The position numbers were made by a program, and so were the translations under genes. DNA of 64,000 nucleotides from Ignavibacteria bacterium (GTDB lineage Bacteria > Bacteroidota > Ignavibacteria > Kapaibacteriales > UBA4661): NCBI GenBank assembly GCA_014654705.1, contig JACVZY010000020.1, positions 1 through 64,000 on the forward strand, read 5' to 3'. This document shows positions 54,988-63,877 of the stretch, one piece after another (position 1 is the first letter of the stretch; each line of letters begins with the position of its first letter). The notes beneath the pieces are model-generated. The model saw nothing but the letters and a program-made list of their open reading frames with translations. It was not told where the DNA came from and searched no databases.

Positions 54988-56493
54988 TCAGGAACGGCGC
55001 TGCGCTCCGAGACGCTCTAAGATGGTACTCATTGCATTTTGCGCCCGCGAGTCGGTGTCCAGATAATTTTTGACCATCTGGCACGAGTGAATCACGGTTG
55101 TGTGGTCACGTCCGCCAAAGTGCGAGCCGATGCTTTTGAGCGAAAGCTGCGTGTGCTGCTTAATGATGTACATTGCCGTTTGGCGAGCAACGACCACCTC
55201 TTGCTTGCGGGTCTTGCCGGTAATCAGCGTAAGCGGAATGTCGTAATACTCCGACACCGCATTCAGCACCGCTTTCACCGTCATTTCCTTCGTTGGTTGT
55301 TCGCTTGCAATGCCCTTGACGACTTCACGGGCAAGGTCAATCGTTAGTTCGCGCCCGTCCAAGGACACTTTTGCCAGAAGGCTAATGAGGCAGCCTTCGA
55401 GTTCGCGGACACTGGAGGTGATATTGCGTGCTAAATACTCAATCACTTCGCCGGGTAGTTGTGTGCCTTCATCGGCGGCTTTGCGCTGCAAGATAGCCAA
55501 ACGCATTTCATAATCGGGCGGCTGCACATCCGCCGTCAAGCCCCACTGGAAGCGGGAGATGAGGCGGTCGTCCACACCATGAATGTCCTTCGGCGGCTTA
55601 TCGCTTGTCAGAATAATTTGCTTGCCGGACTGGTGAAGCGCATTAAACGTATGGAAGAAATTATCTTGTGTCTTTTCTTTACCGCTAAAAAATTGAATGT
55701 CGTCCACCACCAAAATATCAATGCTGCGGTAAAAATTCGCAAACTCATTGATTTTACCATTTTGAATCGCGTTCACATATTCCATCGTGAAGCGCTCACT
55801 ATTGGTGTAGAACACGCGGATATTGCGGTGAAGCTGCTGTGCGCGATTGCCAATTGCCTGAACAAGGTGCGTTTTCCCCAAGCCCGTATTGCCATAGATA
55901 ACAAGCGGATTGTACTTGGTTTTGCCCGGATTCTCTGCAATGGCAATGGCGGCTGCGACAGCGAGTTGATTACTTTCGCCACGAATAAAATTCTCGAACA
56001 CATAGGATGGGTTCAAGTAAGTCGGAAAATTCTGCGGAACGGCTTGCTGCTGCACAAAGGGTAATCCTGCTTGTGCGCTCGAAGCAGACGGCGTGGCTTG
56101 CTGACGAAATGCGGGCAGTGTAATGGTGCGGTCTTCCAGCGTTGTATCTTGGGATTTGTCCACAATGACTTCGTATTGCAATTCTGCACCGGAGCCAAGT
56201 ATCTGCGTCAGAACGGTACGCAAAAGCGCTCCGTAGTGCTCTTCTATCCATTCATAATAGAATTGGCTGGGAACCTGAATCAGAAGTGTGGAGCCATTCC
56301 ACGACAAAGCACGAATATTCTCGAACCACGTACGGAAAACCTGCGGATTAATGTTGTCCCGGATAATATCAAGGCATTTCGCCCAAAGCGTTACCGCTTG
56401 TGCAGGTTCCGCGTTGGCGTAATGAGAGCTAGCGGCGGCGTACTGCGCGGTTAATTCATTTTGCGCAAAAAGTGTCGTAGCATCTTGGGGCAT
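54988..56493 (-). CDS. dnaA: Chromosomal replication initiator protein DnaA
   Basis: Initiates replication by binding DnaA boxes and melting the origin. The 501 residues comprise an N-terminal domain I (~20-110; LWAKCLDIIRDNINPQVFRTW), a variable linker, AAA+ domain III with Walker A GNTGLGKTHL and Walker B LVVDDIQFF, the sensor-type RLISRFQWGL, and domain IV with GGRDHTTVIHSCQMV for DNA binding. dnaN and recF are not downstream; serS follows instead. The upstream gap carries three DnaA-box-like sites. Confidence 0.97.
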   Translation of the reverse strand: MPQDATTLFAQNELTAQYAAASSHYANAEPAQAVTLWAKCLDIIRDNINPQVFRTWFENIRALSWNGSTLLIQVPSQFYYEWIEEHYGALLRTVLTQILGSGAELQYEVIVDKSQDTTLEDRTITLPAFRQQATPSASSAQAGLPFVQQQAVPQNFPTYLNPSYVFENFIRGESNQLAVAAAIAIAENPGKTKYNPLVIYGNTGLGKTHLVQAIGNRAQQLHRNIRVFYTNSERFTMEYVNAIQNGKINEFANFYRSIDILVVDDIQFFSGKEKTQDNFFHTFNALHQSGKQIILTSDKPPKDIHGVDDRLISRFQWGLTADVQPPDYEMRLAILQRKAADEGTQLPGEVIEYLARNITSSVRELEGCLISLLAKVSLDGRELTIDLAREVVKGIASEQPTKEMTVKAVLNAVSEYYDIPLTLITGKTRKQEVVVARQTAMYIIKQHTQLSLKSIGSHFGGRDHTTVIHSCQMVKNYLDTDSRAQNAMSTILERLGAQRRS

Positions 56494-56887
56494 ACTGTTC
56501 CCTTGAGCCTAAAAAAATGTCCAAATTGTTGATTGCAGCATCGGTGTAGAAGTCAGGTACGCTTGTGCGTGAGAGGAGGCAAGCGCCTTCGGAACGAGTG
56601 TCGATTCTCGTGCTTTCGGGACAACTCTGAACTTCGTGTGTTAATGGGACTGCTAATTTTGCGAATTTTGCCCGTTGTGCCAAATAGATTTTTTTCGGAC
56701 GGCGCTAAATTTCTCTTGGTTTTATGCTTTGGTAATGTCAAAAGCAGACAGAGTACCAACTTGCTTGATGCCGCATAAAATGGACTTTTGAGAGGAAAAG
56801 TTTTCCACAGTTTTCCACAATCCGCAAAAATACTGTGGAAAAGAGAATAAAAAACTTGCACGCAAGATTCTATGCGCCATAGAACTC
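56494..56887. other. Probable origin region: DnaA boxes upstream of dnaA
   Basis: A 394-bp non-coding gap. TTTTCCACA occurs at 56801-56809 and 56811-56819, and the inverted copy TGTGGAAAA at 56834-56842; all are one mismatch from the consensus TTATNCACA (T for A at position 3). AT-rich tracts at 56640-56740 could serve as an unwinding element. CAAAAATA at 56825-56832, between the boxes, reads TATTTTTG on the minus strand, a -7-like box without a clear -33, so DnaA may autoregulate. The role as oriC is inferred. Confidence 0.65.
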
Positions 56888-59800
56888 TTATTGCTTTTCC
56901 CCAATGATGAAATACGTCTTCATTATGCCCTTCCCTTTGACCTCAATAGCGCCGCGCTCCTCGAAATCAAACATATCTTTCAACAGGTTATACACTTCTT
57001 CCGAGCACTGTACTCTCCCAGATTCTCCGCTTGATTCCATGCGGCTGGCGATATTGACCGTATCGCCCCAGAGGTCGTAGGCAAATTTTCGCATCCCGAT
57101 AACGCCCGCCACGACTGCACCAGTGTGCATGCCGATACGCACGTTGATTTTTTCGTCCAGGTCTGCCGTGAGTTCTTGCAGCTCTCGAATGCCAGCCAGC
57201 GCCATACGTGCCACCTGCGCGGCATGGTCTTCCATCGGCTCTGGCAGACCGCCGACAAGCATATACGCATCGCCAATGGTCTTGATTTTTTCCAGATGAT
57301 GTGTTTCGGCAAGGTGGTCGAACGTCGTGAAAACCATACTAAGGTTTTCCACCAGATGCTCCGGTGGCACACGGGCAGACATATTGGTAAAACCCACAAT
57401 GTCAGCAAACATCACTGTTACGCTATCGAACTTGTCGGCAATAATCTTTTCTCCAGCCTTGAGGCGCTCTGCTATTTTCGGAGGCAGGATGTTCAGCAGC
57501 AAACGGTCAGACTTTCGGCTCTCTTCCTCAATTTGGAAGTTCTTTTCGTGCAACACCGTGTTGTTCATCTCAATTTCTCGCGCCTGCTCGTCCAAAATCT
57601 TCACTTGACGCTGTATTTCAGCCGTGCGGTCATCCACGAGTTTTGCCAGTTCCCGCTCTCGCATTTTCGCTCTCCGCAAGCGCCACTGCACAAAGCCCAA
57701 CATCATTGCCAGCATAGCGAGGATGCACAAAGCAATAAACCACCACGTCTGATAAAACTTCGGCAGAACTTCAAAACGCATCGCCACGCCGACATCGTTC
57801 CAAACGCCGTCGTTATTACAGGCTTGAACGCGGAAGGTGTAGAGATGCGGCGAAAGATTGGTATAATAAGCCTCGCGTCGCTTTCCCACTTCTATCCAGT
57901 CGTCATCGAAGCCTTCGAGCTTGTAGCGGAAATGTACCTTGTCAGGAAAAAGAAGACTCAGCGCTGTGTACCGAATCGTTATCCGTTCAGTGCCAGCGCG
58001 GAGTTTTAGCACATTATTGTCTTCCACATCACTTTCGATACCGCTAAGAACAACGTTGGGAAGCGATACCGATTTCTCATTTGCAAAGACCTCTTCGATA
58101 AGAACAGGCGGCGGTGTGGTGTTACGTACAAGGGTTTGAGGGTTAAAGCGCACAATCCCTTTCATTGTGGGAAACCAAAGGTTGCCCTCATTGTCAAGAC
58201 AGGCGGCGGGCTGATTATTGCCATTGCACTCCGCGCTGCGCATACCGTCGCTTTTGCCGAATGACGTTACCTCCACTGTCGAGCGCTCGCCATCAAGGAA
58301 GGATGTGATTTGCTGCTTTGTAATGCGATAAATACCGGAGAGACCGCTCAACCAGTAGTTCCCTTGCTTGTCCTGAATCATCCAGCGCGTGGCTTCTTCG
58401 GGCAAACCGTTGATGGAGGAAAGAATTTTGAGAGTGCCGTTTTGTGTCGTACTCTTATCGGAGGCACTATCGCCATCATCGCGCCAGAGCGCAATCCCGA
58501 ACTGCGTACCAATCCACATCATACCGGTATCGTCGGCGACTACATATAGTGCAGTGTTACTTGGTAGTCCTTGTTTTTGGCGGATTGCTGCAATAGCGCC
58601 GTTTTCCTCTACAATACTCACGCCGCCGTCGCGCGTCGCCAACCACAATCGTTTGCGTCGGTCTTGGGCAATGGCAAAAATATAATCGCTCGTCAGACCG
58701 TTTTTTGTGGAAAGAACGCTCACAAGATGACCGCTATTCTTTGAGCCGTTTTGTTCAAAACGCTGCAAACCGCCTCCAAAACTGCCCGCCCATAGCTGTC
58801 CCTTGTGGTCTTCATACAGCGCACGAATAGTGTTTTGCGCAATACTTTCATTGCCTCTGAAACTCGTAAACACGCCATTTTCGTAGCGAATAAGCCCCAA
58901 GCCTGCCGTGCCGAACCAAATTCTACCTTTGCTATCTTCTGTGACGGAGCGAATAAATGCGCCTTGCGGAATACCGCCTTTGGTATTGGCGTAGTCAAAG
59001 TGCTGGACTGTGCTGCCAAGCATCATGGTAATTCCGGTATTGTAAAAACTCCCCATCCACACCCGCCCGGAACGGTCTTCGAGCACTGTCGAGAAAATTT
59101 CATACGGAATACCTTCTTTTTTACCAAAGACCGTGAATTTAGGATCTTTGATGCGATCTATACCACTTCCGCCTGCGGCTATCCAAACACTGCCTTCGTA
59201 ATCTTCGGTGAGTGCAAGAATGGTATTGCTCGACAGCCCGGCATTGCCGCTATTGATGCTCGTAATCACTCCATTGTAGTAACGGTTCAAGCCATTGCTT
59301 GTTCCTATCCAAAGCGCTCCGGCACGATTCACAAGCAGGCTAGAGACCGCTTCACTACTCAGTCCGTTAGCATTTTTGAGATGCTGTGTGAAGCCACCAC
59401 CCGACCAGCGTTGCAAGCCCCGGCTTGCCGTGCCTATCCACACGCCACCAGCGCTGTCTGCCGCCAGCGCTGTAATCACTTCGTCTGCCAAACCATCTTG
59501 TACGGTGATATGCCGCGTTTGAGAATTTTCTATGACGTACAAGCCGTCTTGCTGTGTACCAATCCAGATGCGATGTGCTTGGTCTTCCACAATCGCAGAA
59601 ATTTCTATGGTCGGAATACTTCGTGCTAATTGTGGCGCAGAGACCGCACCATTGCTGGACTCGTGCAGTAAAACTGCTCCATTCCGTGTTCCAGCCCACA
59701 CCACGCCCCGCGAATCTTGATACACCGTCCGAATAAAATTGTGTGCCTCGCTTGTGTCGCTGATGTGCTGCGTAAATTTGCCCCGCCAGCGCCGGAATAA

Positions 59801-60298
59801 GCCGTTTCCGCCCGTGCCTATCCACAATGCACCATCTCGTGCGGCATAGAGGGTCTTCATGTCGTTTCCACGCAAGCTGGGCGTGTTGTTTGTATCCAGC
59901 ACCACAAACCGCGCTCCGTCAAAACGCAGCAGCCCCGTGGAAGTCGCTATCCAGATGTAACCATCTGTCGTTTGTGCAATACCGACGGGAGCTATGTCCT
60001 GCGGCAGTGTCGGAGAGCCGCTTTCGCTTGTCCATGAATCGTAGAGGTACTGCGAAGGAGATTTTGTCGGTGAGAGACTTGGCAAGAACTGAAGTGGGGT
60101 ACTCTGGGGCGTTTTCTGATTCATTGGTTGTGCTGGCAGCCTTTGCAATGACAGTGCTGAAGTACCAACAACAAGGCTCAAAACAGCCAAAAACCAAAGA
60201 CAACGGTGCGACTGGGAGTGTATATCAACAAGCCGCCAAGCACGGCGCTTGTGGCTTCGGGCGGACGATGAAATGAACGAAAAGAGGGGATGATTCAC
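56888..60298 (-). CDS. Propeller-sensor adenylate cyclase (Reg_prop, Y_Y_Y, class III cyclase)
   Basis: A 1136-residue membrane receptor. The N-terminal hydrophobic segment (~32-50) is followed by a periplasmic propeller (~90-690; repeated GALWIGTxxGLxR units), Y_Y_Y (~770-850), one helix (WWFIALCILAMLAMMLGFV, ~850-870), a coiled coil (~885-925), and a class III cyclase domain (~950-1130). Metal aspartates D966 (FADIVGF) and D1010 (TIGDAYM), adenine-selecting K1006 and DLWGDTVN, and the transition-state NIASR are all intact, so it should make cAMP. The start codon is GTG. The sensor half closely resembles the 16334-19963 histidine kinase. It diverges from the triple-receiver pseudo-cyclase. 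Confidence 0.92.
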   Translation of the reverse strand: MNHPLFSFISSSARSHKRRAWRLVDIHSQSHRCLWFLAVLSLVVGTSALSLQRLPAQPMNQKTPQSTPLQFLPSLSPTKSPSQYLYDSWTSESGSPTLPQDIAPVGIAQTTDGYIWIATSTGLLRFDGARFVVLDTNNTPSLRGNDMKTLYAARDGALWIGTGGNGLFRRWRGKFTQHISDTSEAHNFIRTVYQDSRGVVWAGTRNGAVLLHESSNGAVSAPQLARSIPTIEISAIVEDQAHRIWIGTQQDGLYVIENSQTRHITVQDGLADEVITALAADSAGGVWIGTASRGLQRWSGGGFTQHLKNANGLSSEAVSSLLVNRAGALWIGTSNGLNRYYNGVITSINSGNAGLSSNTILALTEDYEGSVWIAAGGSGIDRIKDPKFTVFGKKEGIPYEIFSTVLEDRSGRVWMGSFYNTGITMMLGSTVQHFDYANTKGGIPQGAFIRSVTEDSKGRIWFGTAGLGLIRYENGVFTSFRGNESIAQNTIRALYEDHKGQLWAGSFGGGLQRFEQNGSKNSGHLVSVLSTKNGLTSDYIFAIAQDRRKRLWLATRDGGVSIVEENGAIAAIRQKQGLPSNTALYVVADDTGMMWIGTQFGIALWRDDGDSASDKSTTQNGTLKILSSINGLPEEATRWMIQDKQGNYWLSGLSGIYRITKQQITSFLDGERSTVEVTSFGKSDGMRSAECNGNNQPAACLDNEGNLWFPTMKGIVRFNPQTLVRNTTPPPVLIEEVFANEKSVSLPNVVLSGIESDVEDNNVLKLRAGTERITIRYTALSLLFPDKVHFRYKLEGFDDDWIEVGKRREAYYTNLSPHLYTFRVQACNNDGVWNDVGVAMRFEVLPKFYQTWWFIALCILAMLAMMLGFVQWRLRRAKMRERELAKLVDDRTAEIQRQVKILDEQAREIEMNNTVLHEKNFQIEEESRKSDRLLLNILPPKIAERLKAGEKIIADKFDSVTVMFADIVGFTNMSARVPPEHLVENLSMVFTTFDHLAETHHLEKIKTIGDAYMLVGGLPEPMEDHAAQVARMALAGIRELQELTADLDEKINVRIGMHTGAVVAGVIGMRKFAYDLWGDTVNIASRMESSGESGRVQCSEEVYNLLKDMFDFEERGAIEVKGKGIMKTYFIIGEKQ

Positions 60299-60589
60299 GC
60301 TTTTTATGCTGCTTGTGTTTGTAGGCTTGGGGCGATGCTCCGCAATTTAATCGCAATTCACTTGACAAGAAAGCATCACAAGGGAACATCGTTAGAACGG
60401 TGTTTTGATGCAACGAAATGCAATGAAACGGATGAGCACCGAAATTTACAACTTTGTTTTCTTTTTCACCAATGCTAAAATGCCCTTTCGACCGACTTTT
60501 GCAAGAAAATATGACAAACGTTTTTGCGGTTCGCAAAAATTGGCTATTTTTTGCCTTCACTTTTTTTTACCTCACATTATTCACGCATT

Positions 60590-62320
60590 ATGGCGCTCAA
60601 AGCCTTCGTTGCCTCGACAAGCAAGCTCTTGTCAAAATTTGTTCAGGATGTCTGTACTGCCGAAGATATCAGCGTTACGCAGATGGGCAAAGAAACCTCG
60701 CTTTTTGCTGACCTCCAAGCTACGTTACCGGATTTGCTCTTTCTGCACGCTTCGATTATTGAGGAATTTGACGACAATATTATCGCCCGCATCAAAGCAG
60801 ACGAGCAGCTTAGCCGTGCCTACATCGTGATTTTTGCTTCGCGTCCTGAAGGAGCTGAATTTGCCTATAAAGTCGGTGCAGATGCCTTTCTGCCGATTCC
60901 TTTCAAGAACGAGCAATTTGAACAGATTTTGCGCCTGATTCTCAATCTGCCCAAGCATATTCTGGTGGTCAGCAAGACCGAAGCGCTCCCAAACACCGTC
61001 CGCGAGGCAGGCGCAATGTACGATTACAACGTACTCTGGGCACACTCGGCGGAAGAAGCCACAAAGATAGCAGGCGAGAAATTCCCAGACTTGATTTTGA
61101 GCGAATATGCTCTTCCGCAGCGCAACGGTGCTGTTCTAAGCAAATTGGTAAAAAGTTCGCACCTTTTGGGACATATTCCTGTGGTGATTATGATGGAATC
61201 CAACGACGAAGAACTCGTCGAAGAGTGCTTTGAAGCTGGTTCCAACGACGTGTTTCTTTTCCCTTTCGACCGCCAAAAACATATCCATCTTATCAGCAAT
61301 ATCGTCAAGCCGCCGCGCAAGGGTCATAAATACTCGGCACTCGTGGTGGACGACAGCATCACCGTGCGCCACGTTATCTCCAAAATGTTCAAACAAATGG
61401 GTTTTACCGTGCTGACGGCTGCCGATGGGCAGGAGGGTATGAAACTCGCCGTGCAGCACCGCCCCGACATCATCACCAGCGATTACGATATGCCCGTGAT
61501 GGACGGGTGGGACTTTTGCGCCCGCTTGCGCGAAAGCGAGTTTACACAGCAGATCCCTGTCGTGATGGTTTCCTCGCGCGATACCAACACCGACAAACGC
61601 AAGGCACATTCACTCGGCGTGGCAGCATATCTGACCAAACCGTTCAAAACCGAAGATTTGGAAAAAGTTGTGAAAGCGCTTGTTGTGCAGACACAGCGCC
61701 GAAAGAAAGAAGAAACTCTTGAAAAATACACCGCTAGCGACTCTGTGAAAAAAATAGGCGAAGGAAGCGCTCATGCCGCAATGGAAGAGCACGCCGTAAC
61801 GATATTTTCCTGCAATATCTGTGACTTTGGCAAAAAATTCGACTGGCTGGGGACGGAGCGGGCAATCGAAGTGCTCAACGAGTATTTCCGAGCCGTAACG
61901 GGCATGATTACCGAGCGCAATGGCGTGATAGACAGCATTATGGGTGATGAAATCCTGGCGCGATTCGACACCGGCGATCCAAGCAGTGATGCGGTCAATG
62001 CGATTGATACCGCAGTGGCACTCTTGGAGTTTCTCGACTACTACAACTCCCGCGACATAGACGAACTGGAAGTGCGCATCGGTATTCACTCAGACCGCGT
62101 GCTGGTGGGCAATTTTGGCAGCGCCGAACACCGCTTAGTCTATTCGATGCTCGGCGACGGCGTGAATATCACCAAGCAGCTCCAACGCGCCACAGCACCT
62201 AATTCCTGCCTTTTCTCTGCCGATACCTACGATTTTGTCCGCGAAAGCGTAGGCGACTTGCAATCGTACTCCGTGCCGCGCAAAGGTGGCGAGCGAGATA
62301 TTATTGCGTATAAGTTGTAA
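60590..62320 (+). CDS. Triple receiver protein with degenerate class III cyclase domain
   Basis: A 576-residue cytoplasmic protein. Receiver-like domain 1 (~1-118) lacks the acidic pocket and has His where the phospho-Asp should be (LLFLHASI). Domain 2 (~122-240) has Glu in that place (LILSEYALP). Domain 3 (~248-370) is canonical, with DD, D298 (TSDYDMPVMDGWD) and Lys in YLTKPFK. The C-terminal cyclase fold (~395-576) keeps D453 (MGDEIL) and N526, but the first metal Asp is N409 (SCNICDFG), the adenine Lys is Ser and the transition-state Arg is Q530. Catalysis is therefore doubtful. The ATG at 60590 is used; the frame is open to 60524. It diverges from the propeller cyclase. Confidence 0.88.
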   Translation: MALKAFVASTSKLLSKFVQDVCTAEDISVTQMGKETSLFADLQATLPDLLFLHASIIEEFDDNIIARIKADEQLSRAYIVIFASRPEGAEFAYKVGADAFLPIPFKNEQFEQILRLILNLPKHILVVSKTEALPNTVREAGAMYDYNVLWAHSAEEATKIAGEKFPDLILSEYALPQRNGAVLSKLVKSSHLLGHIPVVIMMESNDEELVEECFEAGSNDVFLFPFDRQKHIHLISNIVKPPRKGHKYSALVVDDSITVRHVISKMFKQMGFTVLTAADGQEGMKLAVQHRPDIITSDYDMPVMDGWDFCARLRESEFTQQIPVVMVSSRDTNTDKRKAHSLGVAAYLTKPFKTEDLEKVVKALVVQTQRRKKEETLEKYTASDSVKKIGEGSAHAAMEEHAVTIFSCNICDFGKKFDWLGTERAIEVLNEYFRAVTGMITERNGVIDSIMGDEILARFDTGDPSSDAVNAIDTAVALLEFLDYYNSRDIDELEVRIGIHSDRVLVGNFGSAEHRLVYSMLGDGVNITKQLQRATAPNSCLFSADTYDFVRESVGDLQSYSVPRKGGERDIIAYKL

Positions 62321-62418
62321 GCGCACAAAATTGGACATAAGAGCAAAAGCGGCTGTAGGGGTAGCTATCGTGCTGTCCTTGTAAGCACTACTGCGTTTTC
62401 AAGAAGTCTTTATTATTT

Positions 62419-62505
62419 GGAGTGCGGAATTTTAATTCCGCATTATCGGCGCAAAAATGTTCGCTTATTGCGTTGTGTGATGGCAGAATTAAAATTCCGC
62501 ACTCC
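62419..62505. repeat. Nested inverted repeat, REP-like
   Basis: Two 20-bp perfect arms (62419-62438, GGAGTGCGGAATTTTAATTC, and its complement at 62486-62505), 47 bp apart. The left arm extends into an 18-bp palindrome (GCGGAATT-TT-AATTCCGC, 62424-62441); the right arm holds the same palindrome with one mismatch (GCAGAATT-AA-AATTCCGC). It lies between convergent genes stopping at 62320 and 62536. It may act as a terminator or be a dispersed repeat unit. Confidence 0.7.
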
Positions 62506-62535
62506 GCAAGCTATAAAAATTAAGTAAACAATGCG

Positions 62536-63744
62536 CTACTTCCCGTAGGGGCGCTCCAAAAACTGCTTTGCGTATTTATGTGATTCGTAATAGTCTTCCC
62601 AACTTAACACTTTTTTGTATTGTGTGAGCGCAAGTTCTCGTTTCCCCTGAATGTCGTAGATATTACCGATGCGTGAGTTGAGCATTATCATCCAGCCGGA
62701 TGGCTTCTCGTCGAGTTTGCGAGAAAATTCGTCACATTTGTAGAAGTAGGTAAGCGCCTCGTCGTACTTGCCGCGCTGCATGAGCGACAGACCAATGTAG
62801 TACATGGCTTCGCGGGCAATGATATTGTCGTAGCCTGTTTTGCGGTCAATGCAATTATTCAAAATTTCGCGCCATGTTTCTTCCATTTTGTCGTAATTGC
62901 CAAGTTGCACGTAGGAACGCCCCAGATATGCCTTGAACATGGAGTTTTTCGGATAATCCGCGCAAAGCTGCTGTGCAATGGCAAGCGCTTCCACATAATT
63001 TTTTTCCATGCCGTACTGAAGTTGTAAAAGAACGACTTTCGCTTCGGTAGCTGCGTAGCGGGCGCTTTGCGAGGCGAGTTTGAGTTCTGCTATTCCCGTG
63101 CGCTTGTCTCCGGGCGGAAGCATTGCCAGCAGGGGCTTGACGGCGGGATAGCGTTCCGGGATGGACTCCATGAAGTAATGATAAATACCCGTACCCAGCA
63201 TCACATCACGGTTGCCGGGCGCCACTTCTTGGCATTTCTGCACAAGATCGAAGGCGCGTTTACCATCGAGAGCGGCGGTTGCCCATTCATTGCGCAAGAC
63301 GTAGTAGCGTCCGCGAAAGCCAATAATTCCACCCTTGAAAAATAGCCCGATAATGTCGTTTTCGTTCTTGTCCAAAATACTATCGCAGATAGACGTTACG
63401 CGGTCAATCTTTCGCAAGAAACGCTCATCCATGCGCTTGTCGCGGGTATTGGTCGAAATCTCCCACCAGTCCACCATCGCATCCAAGAAATACCCCACCG
63501 GATGATGAGGATACGCCACAATCACCTTTTGAAACTCGGCACTGGCGCTGTCAAATTCTAAATTGTAAATATGGCGAACACCGGTGCGTACCGCCACGTC
63601 AGCGTCAGACCGCATAAGCGCCCACTGCGCCGGAGCGGGCGAGACATTCATCACAGTAAGCACGGCACAGAGCGCAAAAAATATGCGCGGCGCCGGCAAA
63701 GCAAGCGTCCTGAGGGCAGGCGTGTTCCTAATAAAGTTTTTCAC
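62536..63744 (-). CDS. Exported tetratricopeptide repeat protein
   Basis: A 402-residue protein with a GTG start and a signal-like hydrophobic segment (~12-40, ending PAPAQ). The rest is helical repeats of TPR type (FDSASAEFQKVIVAYPHHPVG, MFKAYLGRSYVQLGNYDKME, LSLMQRGKYDEALTYFYKC, GNIYDIQGKRELALTQYKKV). It is probably a periplasmic or envelope scaffold; no enzymatic motif is seen. It converges with the pseudo-cyclase gene across the inverted repeat. Confidence 0.75.
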   Translation of the reverse strand: MKNFIRNTPALRTLALPAPRIFFALCAVLTVMNVSPAPAQWALMRSDADVAVRTGVRHIYNLEFDSASAEFQKVIVAYPHHPVGYFLDAMVDWWEISTNTRDKRMDERFLRKIDRVTSICDSILDKNENDIIGLFFKGGIIGFRGRYYVLRNEWATAALDGKRAFDLVQKCQEVAPGNRDVMLGTGIYHYFMESIPERYPAVKPLLAMLPPGDKRTGIAELKLASQSARYAATEAKVVLLQLQYGMEKNYVEALAIAQQLCADYPKNSMFKAYLGRSYVQLGNYDKMEETWREILNNCIDRKTGYDNIIAREAMYYIGLSLMQRGKYDEALTYFYKCDEFSRKLDEKPSGWMIMLNSRIGNIYDIQGKRELALTQYKKVLSWEDYYESHKYAKQFLERPYGK

Positions 63745-63877
63745 AGCAACAAGAAAAGTGAATAGAAATGGTGATGACTAAACCGCAAAAAGTCAAGCAG
63801 TGATACTACATTTGTCGCTACTACGTTTGTCGCTTGTGGGGAAGGGAAAAGTTTAAGACGCGACTTTCAACCAAGAT

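Noticed and set aside
60524-60553. Promoter-like TTG ... TATTTTTTG before the pseudo-cyclase gene
   Set aside because: The spacing and the -7 box are each one base off the consensus, so it is weaker than the four sites listed.
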